NCBI RefSeq assembly: GCF_020595055.1
Contig: NZ_JAJDOO010000018.1
Coordinates: forward strand, 1-64,000
Direction: 5' to 3'
Source: Desulfosporosinus shakirovi
GTDB lineage: Bacteria; Bacillota; Desulfitobacteriia; Desulfitobacteriales; Desulfitobacteriaceae
Length of the DNA stretch: 64,000 nucleotides
Shown: positions 26,709 through 37,780 of the stretch, in pieces
Layout: every line of letters begins with the position of its first letter
Position numbering within the stretch: the first letter of the stretch is position 1
The notes under the pieces: generated by a model
Told to the model about the DNA's origin: nothing
Seen by the model: only the letters and a program-made list of their open reading frames with translations
Database searches by the model: none
Program-made: the position numbers and the translations under genes

Positions 26709-28256
26709 CTACTCCCACTCAATCGTTCCAGGGGGTTTCGACGTAATATCATAGACGACACGATTGACACCCTGCACCTCGTTCACAATCCTTGAGGATA
26801 TGCTATGAAGCAGATCATAAGGAAGCCTAGCCCAATCGGCCGTCATCGCATCTTCGCTAGTGACTGCCCTCAGGATAATAGGATATTCATAGGTTCGACC
26901 ATCTCCCATAACACCGACGCTTTTGATAGATGGGAGTACAGCGAAACTTTGCCACAGTTCACGATACATTCCAGAACGGCGAATTTCCTCTAAAATGACT
27001 GCATCCGCCTCCCGTAAGATATCTAACCTCTCACAGGTCAGTTCTCCAAGAATGCGAATTGCCAGACCTGGCCCAGGGAAAGGTTGACGCCAGACAATCT
27101 CCTCACTCATGCCCAGTTCAGTTCCTAATTCGCGTACTTCGTCTTTGAAGAGCATACGCAAAGGCTCAATAAGTTCAAATTGCATATCTTCCGGCAAACC
27201 GCCGACATTATGATGACTCTTAATAATTTCTGCTGTTTCTGTCCCGCTTTCCACAATATCCGGATAAAGCGTTCCCTGAACCAAGAAATCTACTTGGCCT
27301 AACTTTGACGCCTCTACTTCAAAAACACGTATAAACTCATTGCCAATAGCTTTGCGTTTAGTTTCAGGATCGGAAACCCCTTCAAGCTTTTCCATAAAAC
27401 GCTCTCTGGCATCTACAAAAACCAAGTTAAGTTGAAACTGCTCTGTAAAAACCTTTTTAACCTGTTCTGCCTCATTTTTACGCATAAAGCCATGATCGAC
27501 AAAAACACAGGTCAATTGATCCCCGACTGCACGATGTACTAAGGCTGCAGCAACTGAAGAGTCTACTCCACCGCTCAGAGCACAGAGAACACGTCCACCT
27601 CCAACCTTAGCCCGTATCTCAGCAACTTGTAACTCAATGAAGGACTCCATCGTCCAGTCTCCAACACATTCACAAATGTCGAAGAGAAACTTCTCTAGCA
27701 TCACTTGCCCATCTGGGGTGTGCCTAACTTCAGGATGAAACTGGACGCCATAGAAGTGACGTTTTTCGTTCATCATGGCTGCCACTGAAGTATGACTGGT
27801 ATGGGCAGCAACTACAAAGCCCTCAGGCAATGTTTGAACAGAATCACCGTGGCTCATCCAACATGGACGTTCTCCACCTAATCCTTGCCACAAATCAGTC
27901 GCCTTATCAATAGTAAGCATCGCTTTTCCATACTCGCTGGCTACAGGATGGACGACGCTTCCACCTAACTGTACGGTCATTAACTGCATTCCATAGCAAA
28001 TCCCAAGTATGGGAATCCCCAAAGCATAGATTTCGGGATCTACTTTAGGAGCGTTCGGTTGATTGACACTTGCCGGACCGCCAGAGAGGATAATCCCCTT
28101 TGGATGACGAGCTTTAATTTCCTCAATCGATGTTTTATAGGAAATCATTTCAGAATACACATGCGCCTCACGTACACGGCGAGCAATAAGTTGATTGTAC
28201 TGTCCCCCAAAATCCAAAACCAAAACGACTTCCTTTGTCACTTCATTCATCACCAT
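26709..28256 (-). CDS. guaA: GMP synthase (glutamine-hydrolysing)
   Basis: The 515-residue enzyme amidates XMP to GMP. The class I glutaminase domain (about 1-195) has the nucleophile in GICYGMQLM, and the later FHPEV supplies the catalytic His. The ATP-pyrophosphatase domain has the P-loop [12 protein letters not shown] near residue 230, and the C-terminal dimerisation domain ends [12 protein letters not shown]. Length is normal. It starts 10 bases after hpt ends, so the two form a purine salvage/GMP unit, unlinked from the pur operon. No riboswitch was seen upstream of hpt. Confidence 0.97.
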   Translation of the reverse strand: MVMNEVTKEVVLVLDFGGQYNQLIARRVREAHVYSEMISYKTSIEEIKARHPKGIILSGGPASVNQPNAPKVDPEIYALGIPILGICYGMQLMTVQLGGSVVHPVASEYGKAMLTIDKATDLWQGLGGERPCWMSHGDSVQTLPEGFVVAAHTSHTSVAAMMNEKRHFYGVQFHPEVRHTPDGQVMLEKFLFDICECVGDWTMESFIELQVAEIRAKVGGGRVLCALSGGVDSSVAAALVHRAVGDQLTCVFVDHGFMRKNEAEQVKKVFTEQFQLNLVFVDARERFMEKLEGVSDPETKRKAIGNEFIRVFEVEASKLGQVDFLVQGTLYPDIVESGTETAEIIKSHHNVGGLPEDMQFELIEPLRMLFKDEVRELGTELGMSEEIVWRQPFPGPGLAIRILGELTCERLDILREADAVILEEIRRSGMYRELWQSFAVLPSIKSVGVMGDGRTYEYPIILRAVTSEDAMTADWARLPYDLLHSISSRIVNEVQGVNRVVYDITSKPPGTIEWE

Positions 28257-28266
28257 TCCATATTAA

Positions 28267-28809
28267 TTAAATAAATTTGTAGGCTTCCTGTTTCAAAACA
28301 CCAACATAAGGCAAATTGCGGTATTCCTCATTAAAATCCAAACCATACCCTACAACAAATTCATCCGGAATCGAAAATCCATTATAATCCGGAAAGACAT
28401 CTGCCTGTCGACGTGCGGCTTTATCGAGAAGCGTTACTACTTTTACACTTAGAGGATTCCGGGCTTTCAGATTTGTTTTTAAATACTTCAATGTCAATCC
28501 CGTATCAACAATATCTTCAGTAATCAAAATATGGACATCATCGACACTGCGCTCTAAATCCTTGAGAATTCTCACTACCCCAGACGATTGAGTGGATGCT
28601 CCATAGCTCGATAATGCCATAAAATCATAAGCTAGCGGCAATTTGATCTCTCGAATTAAGTCTGACATAAAAGGTACGGCTCCCTTTAAAATCCCGAGGA
28701 CTAAAAGATTCTTTCCTTCATAATCTCTAGTAATTTCTGCGCCCAGTTCAGCTACGCGTTTACTCAATTCTTCTCGTGATATTAGGACCTTTGCAATATA
28801 TTCTTCCAT
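28267..28809 (-). CDS. hpt: Hypoxanthine phosphoribosyltransferase
   Basis: The 180-residue type I PRTase salvages hypoxanthine and guanine with PRPP. The PRPP motif is clear (VLITEDIVDTGLTLKYL near residues 95-111), as is LLVLGILKGAVPFMSDL near 35-51 and the base-binding C-terminal VVGYGLDFNEEYRNLPYVG. Length is typical. It is the first gene of the hpt-guaA pair. The 277 bases upstream (28810-29086) contain only the terminator of the next gene and no recognisable coding sequence. Confidence 0.95.
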   Translation of the reverse strand: MEEYIAKVLISREELSKRVAELGAEITRDYEGKNLLVLGILKGAVPFMSDLIREIKLPLAYDFMALSSYGASTQSSGVVRILKDLERSVDDVHILITEDIVDTGLTLKYLKTNLKARNPLSVKVVTLLDKAARRQADVFPDYNGFSIPDEFVVGYGLDFNEEYRNLPYVGVLKQEAYKFI

Positions 28810-29017
28810 TCAGGGCACCTCCACTATACTATAAAACTGCATTTCTACAAAACTCATGCCAAAACTATACCAGAGGCTTGTCCATTGTGCAAACACTTTA
28901 TGACTTAATGGCAATTTATTTTAGAAAAGTGGCCGATGCCACGCTGGAGGCGATGTCCAAGTGTCCCCTCACCCACGGACGTCGAGAAGGTCCTCCCTAT
29001 TCTATTTTATGGACTAC

Positions 29018-29063
29018 AAAAAAATACGCAAGCAGTATGCCCAAACTGGGTAAACCGCTTGCT
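29018..29063 (-). terminator. Terminator of the secreted-protein gene
   Basis: On the minus strand GCAAGCGG and CTGCTTGC arms with inner pairing (ACCCA/TGGG) end in GTATTTTTTTG, about 25 bases past the stop at 29087. Confidence 0.7.
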
Positions 29064-29086
29064 CTTCAACCATAGAACTTTTCCAT

Positions 29087-29749
29087 TTAGATGTCGGGTT
29101 CCTGAATATCTATTTTCTTACCAATATCTTTAAACTCGAGTGTCATCGTCATGGGGTCGGACTTAGCTTTATTTTTCGCTTCAATAGACGCTTTAACAAG
29201 TGTCTTATCTGACTTTCGAATATAAAGCGTATACTGGAAATCCGTCCAAAACACCTCCATCATTTGATTCTGTACACTAGGTTTTAATTGACATACCCAT
29301 ACTTTTTCACCATTAACTTTCTCCTGACCGCTAAGCATCACCTCTCCTAGTTCTTTTATTTGAAGCGAAGATAAGGGATTGAGCTCCGCCAGAAAGACTT
29401 CCTGGGCTGCTGGAGCGTTGGCAAACCGAATCCACTTCTTACTAAAAGGGTCTTTGCTGTACGTAGAATCTCCGATTTTGATCATCTCTACTTCGCTCCC
29501 AACCAGCTGACCCAAGATTCGAGTGTTTCCACCATCCTTTTCTCCTTGAATCTGAGTGAGTACGCGATCTTTTCCCTCAACCCATTGATGCTGGTTTAAA
29601 CTGTAGCGAAAAGAGGTCGCTGCATTCAGTCGTTCTAAGCCGTGCGTGACTAAATTAATGGGATCCGGCTGCCAAAAATAGCGACCTAGAAATACCCCCA
29701 TCAGCACGATGCTGATTCCGATGAGTAACCATAATCCTCTTTTCTTCAT
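29087..29749 (-). CDS. Membrane-anchored extracytoplasmic protein, LolA/LppX-like fold suspected
   Basis: The 220-residue protein has an N-terminal signal anchor (GLWLLIGISIVLMGVFLG) with no lipobox cysteine, followed by an extracytoplasmic beta-rich domain of about 185 residues. Features such as a Ser-rich strand with an early SFRYSLNQHQ, a central GDSTYSKDP and a late LEFKDIGKKIDI resemble the outer-surface lipoprotein-carrier-like domains seen in Firmicutes. I do not know its role. It is a lone gene on the minus strand between hpt and groEL. Confidence 0.6.
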   Translation of the reverse strand: MKKRGLWLLIGISIVLMGVFLGRYFWQPDPINLVTHGLERLNAATSFRYSLNQHQWVEGKDRVLTQIQGEKDGGNTRILGQLVGSEVEMIKIGDSTYSKDPFSKKWIRFANAPAAQEVFLAELNPLSSLQIKELGEVMLSGQEKVNGEKVWVCQLKPSVQNQMMEVFWTDFQYTLYIRKSDKTLVKASIEAKNKAKSDPMTMTLEFKDIGKKIDIQEPDI

Positions 29750-30005
29750 TTCATGCCCCCCTGGCGGAGTTCTTACCCTACTTATATGTATATATAGCTT
29801 GACCTATTCCATCGAAATATACCTTCCAGATCCCAATTTGGTGTATATAAATGCCCTCGAAGAAATTTCAGGTCAATGTACTGAGCAAGATTGCCTTAGA
29901 GTTCCATTATTCCCCTTCCATATCCAGGTACATGAATATATTAAGTGAAAATAATCTCAGGAAGAAATAATGCGTAAGGCTCATTATAAAAACCCAATAA
30001 GCCAC
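29750..30005. other. Gap upstream of the secreted-protein gene
   Basis: No full gene is visible. On the plus strand a frame to a stop at 29946-29948 gives a protein-like tail (YLPDPNLVYINALEEISGQC, then RVPLFPFHIQVHEYIK) without a good start, possibly the end of a lost gene. Confidence 0.2.
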
Positions 30006-30056
30006 AAAAAAAAGAGGCTTTCCACAAGTTCAGTGTGAACTCATGAAAAACCTCTT
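30006..30056 (-). terminator. groEL terminator
   Basis: On the minus strand AAGAGG and CCTCTT close a longer stem containing AGTTCA/TGAACT, followed by eight T residues, about 100 bases past the groEL stop. Confidence 0.8.
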
Positions 30057-30157
30057 AACAGTACTCCAACCGGGTATTATTTTTTCAACCTTTTAATGTG
30101 AACATTCATGGTCATTACAATGTCAAATCACCTGATACCAACGGTTTCAGGACAACC

Positions 30158-31831
<1,674 letters not shown>

Positions 31832-31839
31832 TTATTGAA

Positions 31840-32124
31840 CTAGCCAATAATGGCTAAAATATCGGTTTCTTTCAGAATTAAGTATTCCTCACCATCATAC
31901 TTAACTTCGGTTCCTGCATATTTGGAATAAATTACACGATCACCTGCCTTAACATCTAAAGCAATGCGTTGACCTTTTTCCATTTTACCAGGTCCTACAG
32001 CGACCACTTCGCCTTCTTGTGGTTTTTCCTTAGCAGTATCTGGCATAATAATACCGCTCTTTGTTTTTTCTTCCATCGGGAGTGCTTTAATGATTACCCG
32101 ATCTGCGAGAGGTTTAATGTTCAT
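31840..32124 (-). CDS. groES: Co-chaperonin GroES
   Basis: The 94-residue co-chaperonin begins [11 protein letters not shown] and includes the mobile-loop region ([20 protein letters not shown]) that contacts GroEL, and ends [14 protein letters not shown]. Length is normal. It is the first gene of the groESL operon, 39 bases from the CIRCE element. Confidence 0.98.
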   Translation of the reverse strand: MNIKPLADRVIIKALPMEEKTKSGIIMPDTAKEKPQEGEVVAVGPGKMEKGQRIALDVKAGDRVIYSKYAGTEVKYDGEEYLILKETDILAIIG

Positions 32125-32163
32125 GAAGAAAAGTCCCTCCTATGTTTTTTTATTAAATATTTG

Positions 32164-32190
32164 TTAGCACTCGACTCTATTGAGTGCTAA
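32164..32190 (-). promoter_or_regulatory. CIRCE operator (HrcA binding site)
   Basis: A perfect TTAGCACTC-N9-GAGTGCTAA inverted repeat lies just upstream of groES, the standard site of the heat-shock repressor HrcA. Confidence 0.97.
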
Positions 32191-32406
32191 CAATATATCT
32201 ATAATAATATGCAAGGGGCTGCGGGAAAGCAACCCCCCTATATCACCAAAAATTGGGGTTTAAACGTTATTTACTTTGAAAATCATCCAATTGCTTCTTG
32301 TTACACGCTCTAGATATTTTAAATTTCCTTAACCCCTCCCCCCCAGCGCATCTTCCTATCGTCTAAACACTATAATTGCCAGATTTAGACCCTTCTATGC
32401 ATAATT

Positions 32407-33294
32407 TTATTCTAAAGTTAATTTCAATTGCCGCTGGGACACTTCCTCATAAAGACTCCCTAATGCCTTCAGAACCTTAGGATTTTTTAGATTAAGAAGA
32501 TATATTTTTGTCTTACCAATCTTTAAGTTTGGATCGGGATGCTCTTTCTCTGTCAAAATATCTTCCTTCAAAGTATACCGTATAAACTCTTTAACTTGTG
32601 AAACCGAACGTCCCAGAAGTTCTGTCAACGCCGCTCTAGCCTTAGTGGATGCGACATAGGGCAGGCGTATCTGGAGTGTTCCAAGGACCTGAATTCCTTG
32701 CTCCAAATCCTGCTCTGGATGATACTCCGCTTCATGTTTTTCCTGAAGAATCCACTGCAAAAGATCATCTTCCTCACAAAAAGGTTGCAAAGCATGATGA
32801 ACACTTCCAGCTATCCCAATCACCTTAACGTCTTTCCCCCATGCTCGTACTTTTCTTAATAATGAAAGAAAGTCTCCATCACCTGTTAGCAATAAATACA
32901 TATCAAAAGTTGATGCTCTTGTCAGCAATATTTCTTGAGCTTCGAGCATTAGTTCTAGGTCTGCCGCATTTCGCCGAAGTTCTGTGCTTGAATAGTTATT
33001 CTTTCCATAGACATGACGTGTAAAAACATTTGTTTTCTCAAAGGTTGTCTGGGTTCTCCAAAATTCCTCGCGGTCAAAGTTAGCATAGAGATAGACCGCC
33101 AATAAACAGATATTATTACGCTCTGCATATAGTTTCAGAAACTGCACTAACTGTTCCGGAGATAATTCATACCCTCTGTCTAATAAACTGGTCCAAATAT
33201 TCTCGTAATCGACAAATGCTATGGCTTTCAAATTGATCACCTCACAGCCCCCTAATCTTCTATATTCTACGTAATAGATGTACAGACGTGACAA
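32407..33294 (-). CDS. NYN-domain (LabA/DUF88-like) protein, putative nuclease
   Basis: The protein has a PIN-like NYN domain over roughly its first 170 residues. Acidic residues expected at the metal site are visible (AFVDYENIW, RRNAADLELMLEAQ, LLTGDGDFLSLLRKV). A C-terminal region of about 100 residues is predicted to be winged-helix-like (ARAALTELLGRSVSQVKEFI). NYN domains usually act on RNA. The longest frame gives 295 residues, but the domain starts at about residue 23. A TTG at 33231, five bases after GAGGTG, or the GTG at 33240, is the likelier start. It is a single gene. Confidence 0.75.
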   Translation of the reverse strand: MSRLYIYYVEYRRLGGCEVINLKAIAFVDYENIWTSLLDRGYELSPEQLVQFLKLYAERNNICLLAVYLYANFDREEFWRTQTTFEKTNVFTRHVYGKNNYSSTELRRNAADLELMLEAQEILLTRASTFDMYLLLTGDGDFLSLLRKVRAWGKDVKVIGIAGSVHHALQPFCEEDDLLQWILQEKHEAEYHPEQDLEQGIQVLGTLQIRLPYVASTKARAALTELLGRSVSQVKEFIRYTLKEDILTEKEHPDPNLKIGKTKIYLLNLKNPKVLKALGSLYEEVSQRQLKLTLE

Positions 33295-33374
33295 GCTACG
33301 TTAAAGGCTCTATAGGCAGTATTGCAGAGAATTATTTCGGAATACAGGGGTATTTCCTATTTAATCAAACTCTA

Positions 33375-33523
33375 AATTTCAGCAATATAGCAGGGATGGA
33401 CTTTATCCTTGATTGCTGAAACTGAAAACCGAGAAAGGATAGAATCAACGACAAAAGTTGCAAAAGTATAGCAATTAGTACCATAACTCAAAAGGGATTG
33501 GCACATCGCCAATCCCTTTTGAG
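33375..33523. repeat. Two inverted repeats downstream of the moa operon
   Basis: A perfect 16-base inverted repeat (CTCAAAAGGGATTGGC, loop ACATC) lies at 33487-33523 and probably ends the moa transcript. A second, looser pair (TTTCAGCAAT and ATTGCTGAAA) lies at about 33375-33422. The rest of 33295-33598 holds no gene. Confidence 0.6.
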
Positions 33524-33598
33524 CTACAACTAAATCAACTTTTCAATTATTATAGTCATATTGTAAATCAATCCCAAATTATCGACTGATTAAAGTTG

Positions 33599-34093
33599 TT
33601 AAACCGTTGATGCACATTCATTGGCTTCCCCTTTAAGAATTTGAATTCCATGAGGAATTGCAGGGGCGATTGCAGCGAAACACTCGCGTACCGCTTTAGG
33701 ACTGCCCGGCATATTAATAATCAGTGTCCGCTTTCTAAGGACTGCAATTGCTCTGCTTAACATAGCCTTTGGAGTTACTTTAAGGCTCTCCATCCGCATC
33801 ACCTCAGCTATACCCGGAACCATACGATCTGCTACAGCTAACGTCGCTTCTGGGGTCACATCCCGCATTGAAAACCCGGTCCCTCCCGTAGTCAAGATCA
33901 GATCCAAACTGAGCTTATCTGTCCAAAGGCACATCGTTTTTTCTAGTGTCGCTTGGTCGTCTGGAAGCACCACGTACTCCACAACCTCTCCGCCAATCTC
34001 TTGAACAAGTTTGGCCAAGGCAGGTCCCGACAGATCCTCTCTTTCTCCACGTGATCCTTTATCACTAGCTGTAATTACTCCTACACGAAGCAT
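33599..34093 (-). CDS. MogA/MoaB-family molybdopterin adenylyltransferase
   Basis: The 164-residue protein activates molybdopterin by adenylylation before metal insertion. It starts RVGVITASDKGSRGEREDLS, has the family motif LILTTGGTGFSMRDVTPEAT at about 65-84, and ends with INMPGSPKAVRECF. Length is right for MogA/MoaB. It overlaps the upstream MOSC gene by 13 bases, the last in a moaA-moaC-MOSC-mogA run. Confidence 0.9.
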   Translation of the reverse strand: MLRVGVITASDKGSRGEREDLSGPALAKLVQEIGGEVVEYVVLPDDQATLEKTMCLWTDKLSLDLILTTGGTGFSMRDVTPEATLAVADRMVPGIAEVMRMESLKVTPKAMLSRAIAVLRKRTLIINMPGSPKAVRECFAAIAPAIPHGIQILKGEANECASTV

Positions 34094-34527
34094 TGGCTAA
34101 TCACCTCAATGCTGTCTCCAACTCGAACTGCTCCGCCTTCCAGTAATCGAACAAAGATCCCTTCTTTTGGCATGACACAATCCCCAGCCTGATAGAAAAT
34201 TGCGCATTTCGTATGGCACTCCTTACCAATCTGGGTAACTTCCCCTATACTGGTTTTTCCGATTTTCAGTTTTGTTCCGATCGGCAAAGTAAACAATTCT
34301 ATTCCTTCTGTTGTTAAATTCTCTGCAAAATCCCCTGGGCCTACCTTCAACCCTTTATCCTGCATGGTCTTAATACTTTCCATCGCAAGCAAGCTGACCA
34401 TACGATGCCAATCTCCGCCATGAGCATCTCCTTCAAGACCAAAGTTGACTTTTAAGACTCCTTCACCCACATTCTTTTTGCGCATTCCTTTCCGTTCACT
34501 TGTACAAACCGCTATAATTTTCCCCAT
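34081..34527 (-). CDS. MOSC-domain protein
   Basis: The 148-residue stand-alone MOSC domain is related to the C-terminus of molybdenum cofactor sulfurases. It has LKVNFGLEGDAHGGDWHRMV near residues 24-43 and the conserved cysteine region IGKECHTKCAIFYQ near 97-110. Such small MOSC proteins are thought to carry sulfur or bind the cofactor. It lies between moaC (30-base gap) and mogA (13-base overlap), so its job is within Moco synthesis. Confidence 0.85.
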   Translation of the reverse strand: MGKIIAVCTSERKGMRKKNVGEGVLKVNFGLEGDAHGGDWHRMVSLLAMESIKTMQDKGLKVGPGDFAENLTTEGIELFTLPIGTKLKIGKTSIGEVTQIGKECHTKCAIFYQAGDCVMPKEGIFVRLLEGGAVRVGDSIEVISQCFV

Positions 34528-34557
34528 TATAAAGCCCTCTCTTTCATACCAGATTAT

Positions 34558-35025
34558 TTAACGTACGAAATGTCCACTTTTTCCACCCAACTTTTCAACT
34601 AGATAAATATCCCGAATAGCCATAGTCTTATCAATTGCTTTGCACATATCGTAGATGGTCAAGGCAGCGACACTAACCGCTGTCAGCGCTTCCATTTCCA
34701 CACCAGTTTTCCCCTGGACTTTCACGATAGCTTCGATGTCTATCTCACCGGGCTCTATCAATTTAAAGCTTAGTTTGGCTCCGGTTATTGCCAAGGGATG
34801 GCACATAGGGATCAACTGTGAAGTCTGCTTTGCCGCCATGATTCCTGCGACTTGGGCAACTGCCAAAACATCTCCTTTGGCAACAAGACCTGAGCGAATT
34901 CTTTCCAAGGTTTCTGGCATCATCATTACTTTCCCCTGGGCAACGGCAACTCGCGCCGTTTCAGTCTTGTCACTGACATCTACCATTCGAGCGCGTCCTT
35001 CTTCATCAAAATGTGTTAAATCCAT
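34558..35025 (-). CDS. moaC: Cyclic pyranopterin monophosphate synthase (MoaC)
   Basis: The 155-residue enzyme makes cPMP from the MoaA product. Family signatures are [18 protein letters not shown] at the start, [11 protein letters not shown] near 72-82, and the catalytic [20 protein letters not shown] near 107-126. It follows moaA with a three-base gap and is translationally coupled to it. No moaE or moaD was seen in the window. Confidence 0.96.
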   Translation of the reverse strand: MDLTHFDEEGRARMVDVSDKTETARVAVAQGKVMMMPETLERIRSGLVAKGDVLAVAQVAGIMAAKQTSQLIPMCHPLAITGAKLSFKLIEPGEIDIEAIVKVQGKTGVEMEALTAVSVAALTIYDMCKAIDKTMAIRDIYLVEKLGGKSGHFVR

Positions 35026-35028
35026 TGC

Positions 35029-36003
35029 TTACCCTCCGATCTGAGACATTACGCGTGTATCTTGCCACGCTTCACTATTCATATGATGCTCAGCGGGTTT
35101 ATGCCAAACTGCCTGAGCAAATACATTCAGAATGTCCTGGTCTGAACTGCCTGACCGCAGGACCTCACGCAAATCAACTTCATGTTTGCTATGCAAACAC
35201 GGTTTTAGCTTGCCGTCCGCTGTTAAGCGCACACGATTACAAGTATTACAAAAATGACGACTCAGGGCACTAATGAAGCCGATACTTCCCTTATAACCGC
35301 TTGGCCGAAAATACTGTGCCGGGCCTCCACCGGGAATATCCTTGGTTGGAAGGTCATCTTCATTCAACCCTAAAACTTCTTTCATTTCCTTAATTGAGAC
35401 AAATTCATTGCGATGCTCTGAGCTAACGCCAATTGGCATGAGCTCAATAAATCGAACATGGAGCGGATATTGCCTAGCCAGCTTTAAAAAGCTGGGCAAC
35501 TCCTCCGTATTAAACCCGCGCACAACTACGACATTAATTTTAACCGGATTTAATCCAGCCTCAAGCGAACGCAAGATCCCTTGAATCACTTTCGAGACAT
35601 CCCCTCCCCGAGTATTCTCGAAGAAACGGGTTCGATCCATAGTATCCAAGCTGATATTAACGCGCTGAACTCCCGCAGCTTTTAAATCAAAGGCCATTTC
35701 CTGAAGTAACATTCCATTAGTTGTCAGCATAAGATCTTCAACCCCCGGAAGTTGGGCCGCTTCACGCAGAAAATCCAAGATATCTTTGCGAACTAAGGGT
35801 TCTCCCCCTGTGATGCGAAAGCGCCGAAAACCTAATTGTGTACTTATCTTCATCAACCTTAGTATTTCTTCGAAAGATAGAATAAGGTCATGGGGCATCC
35901 ACTCTATTCCGTCGACAGGCATACAATATTTACAGCGTAGATTACAACGATCAGTGACTGAAATTCTGAGATAGTCAATTCGCCTAAGAAATTGATCTTG
36001 CAT
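35029..36003 (-). CDS. moaA: GTP 3',8-cyclase (MoaA)
   Basis: The 324-residue radical SAM enzyme starts molybdopterin synthesis from GTP. The N-terminal cluster motif is DRCNLRCKYCMP (CxxxCxxC) near residues 18-29, and the C-terminal second cluster has FCNTCNRVRLTADGKLKPC. The protein ends in the conserved Gly-Gly needed for activity. It is the first gene of the operon, behind a structured leader with an intrinsic terminator. Confidence 0.96.
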   Translation of the reverse strand: MQDQFLRRIDYLRISVTDRCNLRCKYCMPVDGIEWMPHDLILSFEEILRLMKISTQLGFRRFRITGGEPLVRKDILDFLREAAQLPGVEDLMLTTNGMLLQEMAFDLKAAGVQRVNISLDTMDRTRFFENTRGGDVSKVIQGILRSLEAGLNPVKINVVVVRGFNTEELPSFLKLARQYPLHVRFIELMPIGVSSEHRNEFVSIKEMKEVLGLNEDDLPTKDIPGGGPAQYFRPSGYKGSIGFISALSRHFCNTCNRVRLTADGKLKPCLHSKHEVDLREVLRSGSSDQDILNVFAQAVWHKPAEHHMNSEAWQDTRVMSQIGG

Positions 36004-36038
36004 TGCGACTCCTCTTTCTTAGATTAAATTTTGAAACA

Positions 36039-36071
36039 CAAAAAAACCCGCGGTCTGTAAACAACCGGGGG
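36039..36071 (-). terminator. Leader terminator upstream of moaA
   Basis: On the minus strand the arms CCCCCGGT and ACCGCGGG (one bulge) are followed by seven T residues, ending about 35 bases before the moaA start. Its position after a structured leader suggests attenuation. Confidence 0.7.
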
Positions 36072-36082
36072 AATATATTCCA

Positions 36083-36203
36083 CCTGTCAACAGACTCCTT
36101 TCCAGCAGGAGATATCACAGTTTCCCGTAATACCCGAGTGTCTTGTGACACTAGTCTGGTCACCCTAGCTTCTGCTTTAGGCAATCCAGCTTCGGAGCAC
36201 GTA
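36083..36203 (-). promoter_or_regulatory. Structured leader resembling a Moco/Tuco riboswitch
   Basis: The minus-strand leader contains GTGCTCCGAAGC near its 5' end, GCCTAAAGC, GGGTGACCAG, ACGGGAAACTG and a CTCCTGCTGGAAAGGAG hairpin. These elements and their order recall the molybdenum/tungsten cofactor RNA motif that precedes moaA in many bacteria. I cannot align it formally. The terminator that follows and the gene context support a regulatory RNA. Confidence 0.6.
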
Positions 36204-36355
36204 CTATTTATTATAAAACTTATTATAATATAATTCGCGATAAGTTTAAGAATTCCTTTTATTACATATACACTTTACCTTTTTATAAAAAAAAGATTCA
36301 GGTTTTTCTAAAAATATTGTACACTATAAGAAAGGTAAGGTCCAAGGAGGTAACA

Positions 36356-37141
36356 ATGCCAAACCAAACTATTGCCCATTCCATTCTTAAAGCTAAGGGG
36401 AAACTACTAGAATGGGTGGAAGACACAGTAGTCCGAGAGGTTCCTCTAACCGTCCACTACAACCGCGAGGAGATTGCTACGCTATTATGCTCGCCTTCTC
36501 AAACTGAGGAGCTTACACTTGGATTTTTATTCAATGAAGGGTTCATTCGAGTTCCAGAGGACGTATACGAAATTCGCCTAGATCCCTCGGATCATATGAT
36601 TTGGGTCGAAGGTAAACCCTGCGTCTTACAAAAAGAACTCATGAGCAAACGATTTGTTTCCGCTTGTTGCGGTAAAAGCCGAGCTTCTTTTTGTTTTGCT
36701 AATGATGCTCTAATGGTCAAACCCCTTACATCAACCTATAGTATTTTGCTTCAAGAGGCCTATGATTATGCAAAGTTTTTACAATCTTATCTCCCACTCT
36801 TTCAGAAGACCGGTGGGGTACACAGTGGGGGAGTTGGTTATAAAGGGAATGTGATCCTGACGAGTTATGATATTGGCAGGCACAATGTTTTTGATAAGCT
36901 CGGCGGTGAAGCCTTTCGCACTAAATTAAATCTCGAAAACCATGTGATTTTTTTCAGTGGTCGAGTCTCTTCGGAAATCCTGCTTAAGGTAGCCAAAATG
37001 AAAGTACCCATACTCATCGCCCGTGGGGCACCAACAGATATGGCCCTTTCCCAAGCGACTGCTTTAAATATCACTGTAGTAGGGTTTGCCAGAGAACAAC
37101 GGTTAAACATTTATACCTGTCCCGAACGAATCATCCTCTGA
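36356..37141 (+). CDS. fdhD: Formate dehydrogenase accessory sulfurtransferase FdhD
   Basis: The 261-residue protein passes sulfur to the molybdenum/tungsten cofactor of formate dehydrogenase. The catalytic cysteine motif is present as SACCGKSRASF near residue 103, with the family segment GGVHSGGVG (about 160-168) and YDIGRHNVFDKLGG. I start at ATG 36356 because AAGGAGG (36344-36350) is five bases upstream; a longer frame to 36317 is unlikely. It is divergent from moaA and about 1.3 kb from the end of fdhA, the enzyme it should serve. Confidence 0.93.
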   Translation: MPNQTIAHSILKAKGKLLEWVEDTVVREVPLTVHYNREEIATLLCSPSQTEELTLGFLFNEGFIRVPEDVYEIRLDPSDHMIWVEGKPCVLQKELMSKRFVSACCGKSRASFCFANDALMVKPLTSTYSILLQEAYDYAKFLQSYLPLFQKTGGVHSGGVGYKGNVILTSYDIGRHNVFDKLGGEAFRTKLNLENHVIFFSGRVSSEILLKVAKMKVPILIARGAPTDMALSQATALNITVVGFAREQRLNIYTCPERIIL

Positions 37142-37167
37142 CCACTAAGGGCAGTCTAAGTTTTTGA

Positions 37168-37767
37168 TTATCGTTTGCGGATAGCAGTCCAATCTTCTGG
37201 TGTATTAACGTTATAGAAGACGTTCTCTAAATCTGAAAAACTCTCCAATTCCGTTTTCTCCACATACTTCACTGAACAAACCAGAAAGAGATCGATAATC
37301 TTGAGGTGACCTGCCTCAAGATTATTTTTTATTGTGGGAAGGCAACGGCGATGATAAAAGGCATGCAAAGGATGAAGGCCGGACTGAGTTTTTGGAACGA
37401 CGATATCATACTCCGGAATCCACTTTGCCAAAAAACGAATAAGGTCCGTTTTTAAAAACGGCATATCACAGGCAACAAAGAAAACATTATCATAGGCGGC
37501 TGTTTTCAAACCTTGATAAAGCCCTTCTATAGGGCCTCGATCAAGAAGCTCATCTTTAATTATTGGTATTTCATAGTGTTCAAAAAGTTCAGGTTTGTTG
37601 CTGCTGATGATCACCTCAGAAAATATGGTTTGCAAAACCTCTAAACTCCGTTCCACCAGAGGTTGTCCATCCATTTCGAGAAAGGCTTTCTCTTTTTTCA
37701 TTCGTGAGCTTTTTCCACCCGCTAATAAAATTCCGGTGGCGTTTAATTTTGGAAGTTGTTTTCCCAA
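37168..37767 (-). CDS. mobA: Molybdenum cofactor guanylyltransferase (MobA)
   Basis: The 199-residue nucleotidyltransferase attaches GMP to molybdopterin to form the guanine dinucleotide cofactor used by formate dehydrogenases. The GTP-binding start motif GILLAGGKSSRMKKEKAFL is clear (about 11-29), with VACDMPFLKTD near 93-103 carrying the metal-binding Asp. It is convergent with fdhD (26-base gap) and lies 13 bases after the glutaredoxin-like gene. Confidence 0.92.
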   Translation of the reverse strand: MGKQLPKLNATGILLAGGKSSRMKKEKAFLEMDGQPLVERSLEVLQTIFSEVIISSNKPELFEHYEIPIIKDELLDRGPIEGLYQGLKTAAYDNVFFVACDMPFLKTDLIRFLAKWIPEYDIVVPKTQSGLHPLHAFYHRRCLPTIKNNLEAGHLKIIDLFLVCSVKYVEKTELESFSDLENVFYNVNTPEDWTAIRKR

Positions 37768-37780
37768 GTCCTGCAGTGGC

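Noticed and set aside
35984-36184. 66-residue reading frame in the moaA leader
   Set aside because: It coincides with structured leader RNA and a terminator; no start signal or protein similarity.
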